From Hellea sp964472905 (GTDB lineage: Bacteria > Pseudomonadota > Alphaproteobacteria > Caulobacterales > Maricaulaceae), in assembly GCA_964472905.1 (NCBI GenBank), contig CAYYMI010000019.1:1-43888 (forward strand): DNA of 43,888 nucleotides, written 5' to 3'. A program made the translations under genes and the position numbers. Positions within the stretch are counted from its first letter, which is position 1. Each line of letters begins with the position of its first letter. The notes below the pieces were generated by a model. That model was given only the letters and a program-made list of their open reading frames with translations. It was not told the origin of the DNA and searched no databases. Below are positions 41,256 through 43,888 of the stretch, in pieces.

Positions 41256-42443
41256 GTGAAAGTCATAATTTCGGGAGGCGGAATTGGTGGGCTTACGGCC
41301 GCTTTATGCTTCATTCATCACGGGCATGAGGTGACAGTATTGGAGCGGGCTGCAGAGCTCGGTGAGGTCGGGGCCGGCATTCAAGTTTCGCCCAATGCTA
41401 TGAAAGTTTTCGAGGCCTTAGGGATGAGTAATGCTCTGGCGGCAAATGCATTTCGTCCTGAGAGTATCGAGACCCGCATGGGTATTTCTGGCCGCTATAT
41501 TTTCAAAATCCCTTTGGCGGACAGAGCGATTAAAAATTGGGGATCACCCTATCTTCACATTTATCGGCCCGATTATATTGAAGCTCTTTTAAAGGCTGTA
41601 AAAAATAAGGGTGAGGATATTGTCCGGTTAAATCATGAGGTTACGGGGTACGAGCAAACAGGTGATGGCATCATTGCTAAGCTAACGAATGGTAGACAGG
41701 TTTTGGGTGAAGTTCTTATTGGCGCAGACGGCATACATTCACCGACGCGCACCCAAATGCTAGGCGTTGAAAAACCCCAATTTACGGGCAATGTAGCATG
41801 GCGGGCCGTTGTGCCCATAGAAAAATTGGGTGAAGATATACCCAATCCAACGGCTTGCGCTTGGATGGGCCCGGGACGCCATTGTGTGACCTATCGTCTG
41901 CGGGGCGGTAAACTCGCTAATCTTGTGGCTGTTGTTGAACGTGATGATTGGACAAAAGAATCGTGGACTGAAAAAGGTACGAAGGAAGAGGCTTTGGCCG
42001 ATTTCAAAGGATGGAACTCCACAATCATCAATATTATCAAAAATGCGCAGACTTTATATCGATGGGCGCTCTTTGATCGTCCATCTCTTGAACGCTGGGT
42101 TGATGGCCGTGTCGCTCTCTTGGGGGATGCGGCACACCCTATGTTACCCTTTATGGCGCAAGGGGCCGCTATGGCGGTTGAAGATGCATGGGTCGTAGCC
42201 AAAACTCTTTCAGAACCAAATGTCAAAATCGAAGAAGCGCTAAAGACCTATCAGCATCTTCGATATGACCGAGCTTCACATGTTCAAGCTGGCTCAAGAG
42301 GTAATGCTAAGACATTTCATCAATCATCGCGATTGGGACAAATCAAAACTTATGGCCCTATGTGGTTAGCTGGGAAAATTGCACCAGCCGCGATACATAA
42401 AAGACAGAATTACCTTTATGGTCATGATGTAACCCAATTATAG
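41256..42443 (+). CDS. FAD-dependent monooxygenase (salicylate/3-hydroxybenzoate hydroxylase-like)
   Basis: A protein of 395 residues with a GTG start and GTGAGGA upstream. The Rossmann motif is ISGGGIGGLTAAL, the DG motif GADGIHSPTR, and the FAD-ribityl GD motif VALLGDAAHPMLPFMAQGAA. These define class A flavoprotein hydroxylases. The sequence resembles 3-hydroxybenzoate 6-hydroxylase and salicylate hydroxylase types. It hydroxylates an aromatic or related substrate using NAD(P)H and oxygen. No ring-cleavage genes are adjacent, so the substrate remains open. Confidence 0.9.
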   Translation: MKVIISGGGIGGLTAALCFIHHGHEVTVLERAAELGEVGAGIQVSPNAMKVFEALGMSNALAANAFRPESIETRMGISGRYIFKIPLADRAIKNWGSPYLHIYRPDYIEALLKAVKNKGEDIVRLNHEVTGYEQTGDGIIAKLTNGRQVLGEVLIGADGIHSPTRTQMLGVEKPQFTGNVAWRAVVPIEKLGEDIPNPTACAWMGPGRHCVTYRLRGGKLANLVAVVERDDWTKESWTEKGTKEEALADFKGWNSTIINIIKNAQTLYRWALFDRPSLERWVDGRVALLGDAAHPMLPFMAQGAAMAVEDAWVVAKTLSEPNVKIEEALKTYQHLRYDRASHVQAGSRGNAKTFHQSSRLGQIKTYGPMWLAGKIAPAAIHKRQNYLYGHDVTQL

Positions 42444-42497
42444 GACTGCAAATACGATCATGTGAAGTTGGCTTTGAGAGGCTACAAAATAAATCTG

Positions 42498-42533
42498 ATC
42501 AATTCTGGTGCGGGCGACCGGAATTGATATGGT
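42498..42533 (-). other. tRNA 3'-end-like fragment, possible attachment site
   Basis: On the minus strand CCGGTCGCCCGCACCA reads like the 3' T-stem, acceptor strand, discriminator A and CCA of a tRNA, preceded by ATCAATT resembling a T-loop (consensus TTCRANN, one mismatch). The rest of a tRNA is absent. The same bases form a 12-bp hairpin (42498-42509 with 42517-42528), so a simple hairpin is the alternative explanation. Such fragments are left at the distal end of elements integrated into tRNA genes. Confidence 0.4.
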
Positions 42534-42580
42534 ATAAATGCGCAATAATATCAATAACTTAAAATATTTATGAGTGTGAC

Positions 42581-42757
42581 TTGATACAGTATTTGATACA
42601 CCGTCGTAAAATAAAGACATTTCACTTTTTATATGGCCATAGATTATCGTTAGGTCTGCGTCTTAAAAGCCCAATAGTGTTTAAAAACTCTTGGATTATT
42701 TTGGTCACTTGGTTCGGTCACGGCTTTTGTGCCGTTATTTTCTGTTTCTGTGTTTAA
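42581..42757 (+). pseudogene. Possible recombinase N-terminus cut by the IS remnant
   Basis: A TTG-initiated 58-codon frame. Its first 32 codons (QYLIHRRKIKTFHFLYGHRL then SLGLRLKSP) recall the N-terminal segment of tyrosine recombinases that carry an RR...F...LF...SL.T pattern. Resemblance stops at 42678, exactly where the IS inverted repeat begins. It lies beside the tRNA-like fragment. The match is short and by eye, so this is a weak call. Confidence 0.25.
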
Positions 42758-43365
42758 GCAGGGCGCATAGTCGGTCTGTTGAGTGTTTGGGCATATCGGG
42801 TGAGCTTTGGTAAGTTTTGAACGGTTGCCGCGAGAAGGAACTCATCATGTGCACCAGTAGGTCCGCGCAGTCTAAGACGTCGGAAGCCAAGTACAGCATT
42901 TGTGATGAGCGAAAGCCATTTCGACCTTCTTCCTGTCGTGTTTTGACTGTTCGTACTCGGGTGGTTCTCTGAAACGTCGGACTTCATGCGTACATGTTCA
43001 TAGATTGAACGACCAAACTTTTGAATGGCGATGTCGGGCAGCACTTATCTTTTAAAGCGCAAGGATCACAATCCGTATTCCTAGATCGGTAGAGGCGTTT
43101 CTTGTCTTTGGTGATACCGCTTCGCGGGGTTTTATAATTGCGCCAGAACTGCCTGAGCTCCTTGCCCCCACGGACAGGTAAACACATCCTTGGCTTTGTC
43201 ATATGTAAGTCCTTTTGCGTTGAAGCTTTTGCTCCGACGTCCTGGTGTCTCCAGCAATGTCACATGCGGGGCGATCTTTTTATCATCCACCATCCAGCCT
43301 AGAAGCTCAGCTGCAAAAAATAATGAAACAGAAACAGGCTAATTACGCCTAGGAGTTTTTCAACA
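42678..43365 (-). mobile_element. Decayed, internally deleted IS1182-like element
   Basis: Imperfect terminal inverted repeats are visible: TGTTTAAAAACTCTTGG (42678-42694) and, as its reverse complement on the other side, TGTTGAAAAACTCCTAG (43365-43349), matching at 14 of 17. GAGTTTTTCAAC-type ends are common in this IS group. The 688 bp between them hold only the C-terminal half of a transposase, whereas a full element is nearer 1.8 kb. No clear target duplication was found. Confidence 0.7.
42754..43313 (-). pseudogene. IS1182-family transposase fragment with frameshifts
   Basis: The minus strand carries transposase blocks in three different frames: ELLGWMVDDKKIAPHVTLLE and YDKAKDVFTCP, then GGKELRQFWRNYKTP and SRNTDCDPCALKDKCCP (the Cys-rich motif), then YEQSKHDRKKVEMAFAHH with the catalytic-region Glu, and RLRLRGPTGAHDEFLLAATV. 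At least three frame changes break it, and the N-terminal half is missing. It cannot make an active enzyme. Confidence 0.88.
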
Positions 43366-43500
43366 GTATTGAACAATTTTAAGACGATGCCGTTTCTTCT
43401 CAAATGGGGCATACTGGGTCTTAGTCATAGCGTAAATTCATCGCGTAATTTTATAACATTTTTGTTTACCCATTAGAGATTATAAAATATAGGCCTTCAG

Positions 43501-43860
43501 ATGAGGGTATCAGCAAGACATATATGGATTGGATTCTGTATGGTTGTCATACAGGCGTTTTTGCTTGTGCAATTTTCGTCGGCTAAGCATATTCATGCCG
43601 ATAAACACGAGCACGCGCACGCGCAAGAGCATGACCACGAGCCAGAGCATGAGCAAGCTTCATGCGCCTATTGCCTGGTTACGACAGACGAAGATGACGA
43701 CAATGTAGAGATAGATCTAGACGGTTCTAACCCGATAGCTGTCACAAATGATTTTAGCGCCGATAGCTTCTCTCAGACCAATGTATATGCGTCTCAAGCA
43801 TCGTCGACGCAGTCCCTTAAGCTATTTGCGCGCTCCGTCAGGGCACCGCCTCTCACTTAA
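43501..43860 (+). CDS. Histidine-rich secreted protein, DUF2946-like
   Basis: A protein of 119 residues. A membrane or signal segment (HIWIGFCMVVIQAFLLVQF, near 7-25) is followed by a His/Glu/Asp cluster (about 28-52, some 12 His) and ASCAYCLV, a CxxC. The tail contains RAPPLT, recalling the R(A/G)PP end of DUF2946-like proteins. I infer periplasmic zinc or copper binding. Such genes often precede a TonB-dependent metal receptor, but the downstream gene lies outside the window. The AT-rich promoter region has TATAAC and TTATAA motifs that could suit Zur, without a clear box. Confidence 0.75.
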   Translation: MRVSARHIWIGFCMVVIQAFLLVQFSSAKHIHADKHEHAHAQEHDHEPEHEQASCAYCLVTTDEDDDNVEIDLDGSNPIAVTNDFSADSFSQTNVYASQASSTQSLKLFARSVRAPPLT

Positions 43861-43888
43861 CTCACTTATCAAGACCGCGCACAATCGC

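Overview
The window reads as a chromosomal segment of a moderately AT-rich alphaproteobacterium, most likely a marine, stalked or dimorphic type (Hyphomonadales/Maricaulales-like). This placement is an inference from a canonical alphaproteobacterial tol-pal and ruvCAB arrangement, an acyl-CoA carboxylase leucine pathway, a SoxR regulator, a lipoprotein GH10 xylanase and several envelope proteins. No rRNA gene, CRISPR array or intact mobile element was seen.

Layout. 1-2255: two paralogous outer-membrane barrel proteins, the first entering from the left edge with a 42-bp glycine-rich repeat tract, each followed by a strong terminator. 2258-11686: a DUF885 peptidase-like protein and a leucine/isovalerate catabolic cluster (maoC-like, ivd, mccA, mccB on the minus strand; a TetR regulator, scoA and scoB on the plus strand). 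A 26-bp near-perfect palindrome sits in the divergent mccB/tetR promoter. 11713-16043: minus-strand redox and detoxification genes (cytochrome b561, YceI lipoprotein, SelO, GST, an HSL-type esterase). 16210-22377: GH10 xylanase, a PfpI/DUF924/acyl-CoA synthetase operon, and an arginine-rich secreted protein of unknown function.

22560-38421 is the housekeeping core: ruvC-ruvA-(small P-loop-like ORF)-ruvB-ybgC, several accessory small genes, tolQ-tolR-tolA-tolB-pal-cpoB, tilS, ftsH-(QxK nuclease-like ORF)-folP-(111-aa ORF)-thiD, then a GNAT acetyltransferase. Many neighbours overlap by 1-8 nt (TAATG, TAGTG, ATGA). The three uncharacterised small genes are stitched into these essential operons by the same stop-start overlaps, and they look more AT-rich than their hosts. 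This is the most interesting theme in the window.

38970-43888 is more plastic: a truncated acyl-CoA ligase remnant, a VOC protein divergent from soxR with a near-consensus SoxR box between them, a TSUP exporter, a flavin monooxygenase, then a scar holding a tRNA 3'-end-like fragment, a possible recombinase N-terminus and a decayed IS1182-like element, and finally a histidine-rich secreted protein at the right edge.

A separate highlight is selO (13039-14388). Its conserved N-terminus is fully open, but no ATG, GTG or TTG is available. An ATA codon sits exactly where an ATGA overlap with the upstream GST gene would be expected.
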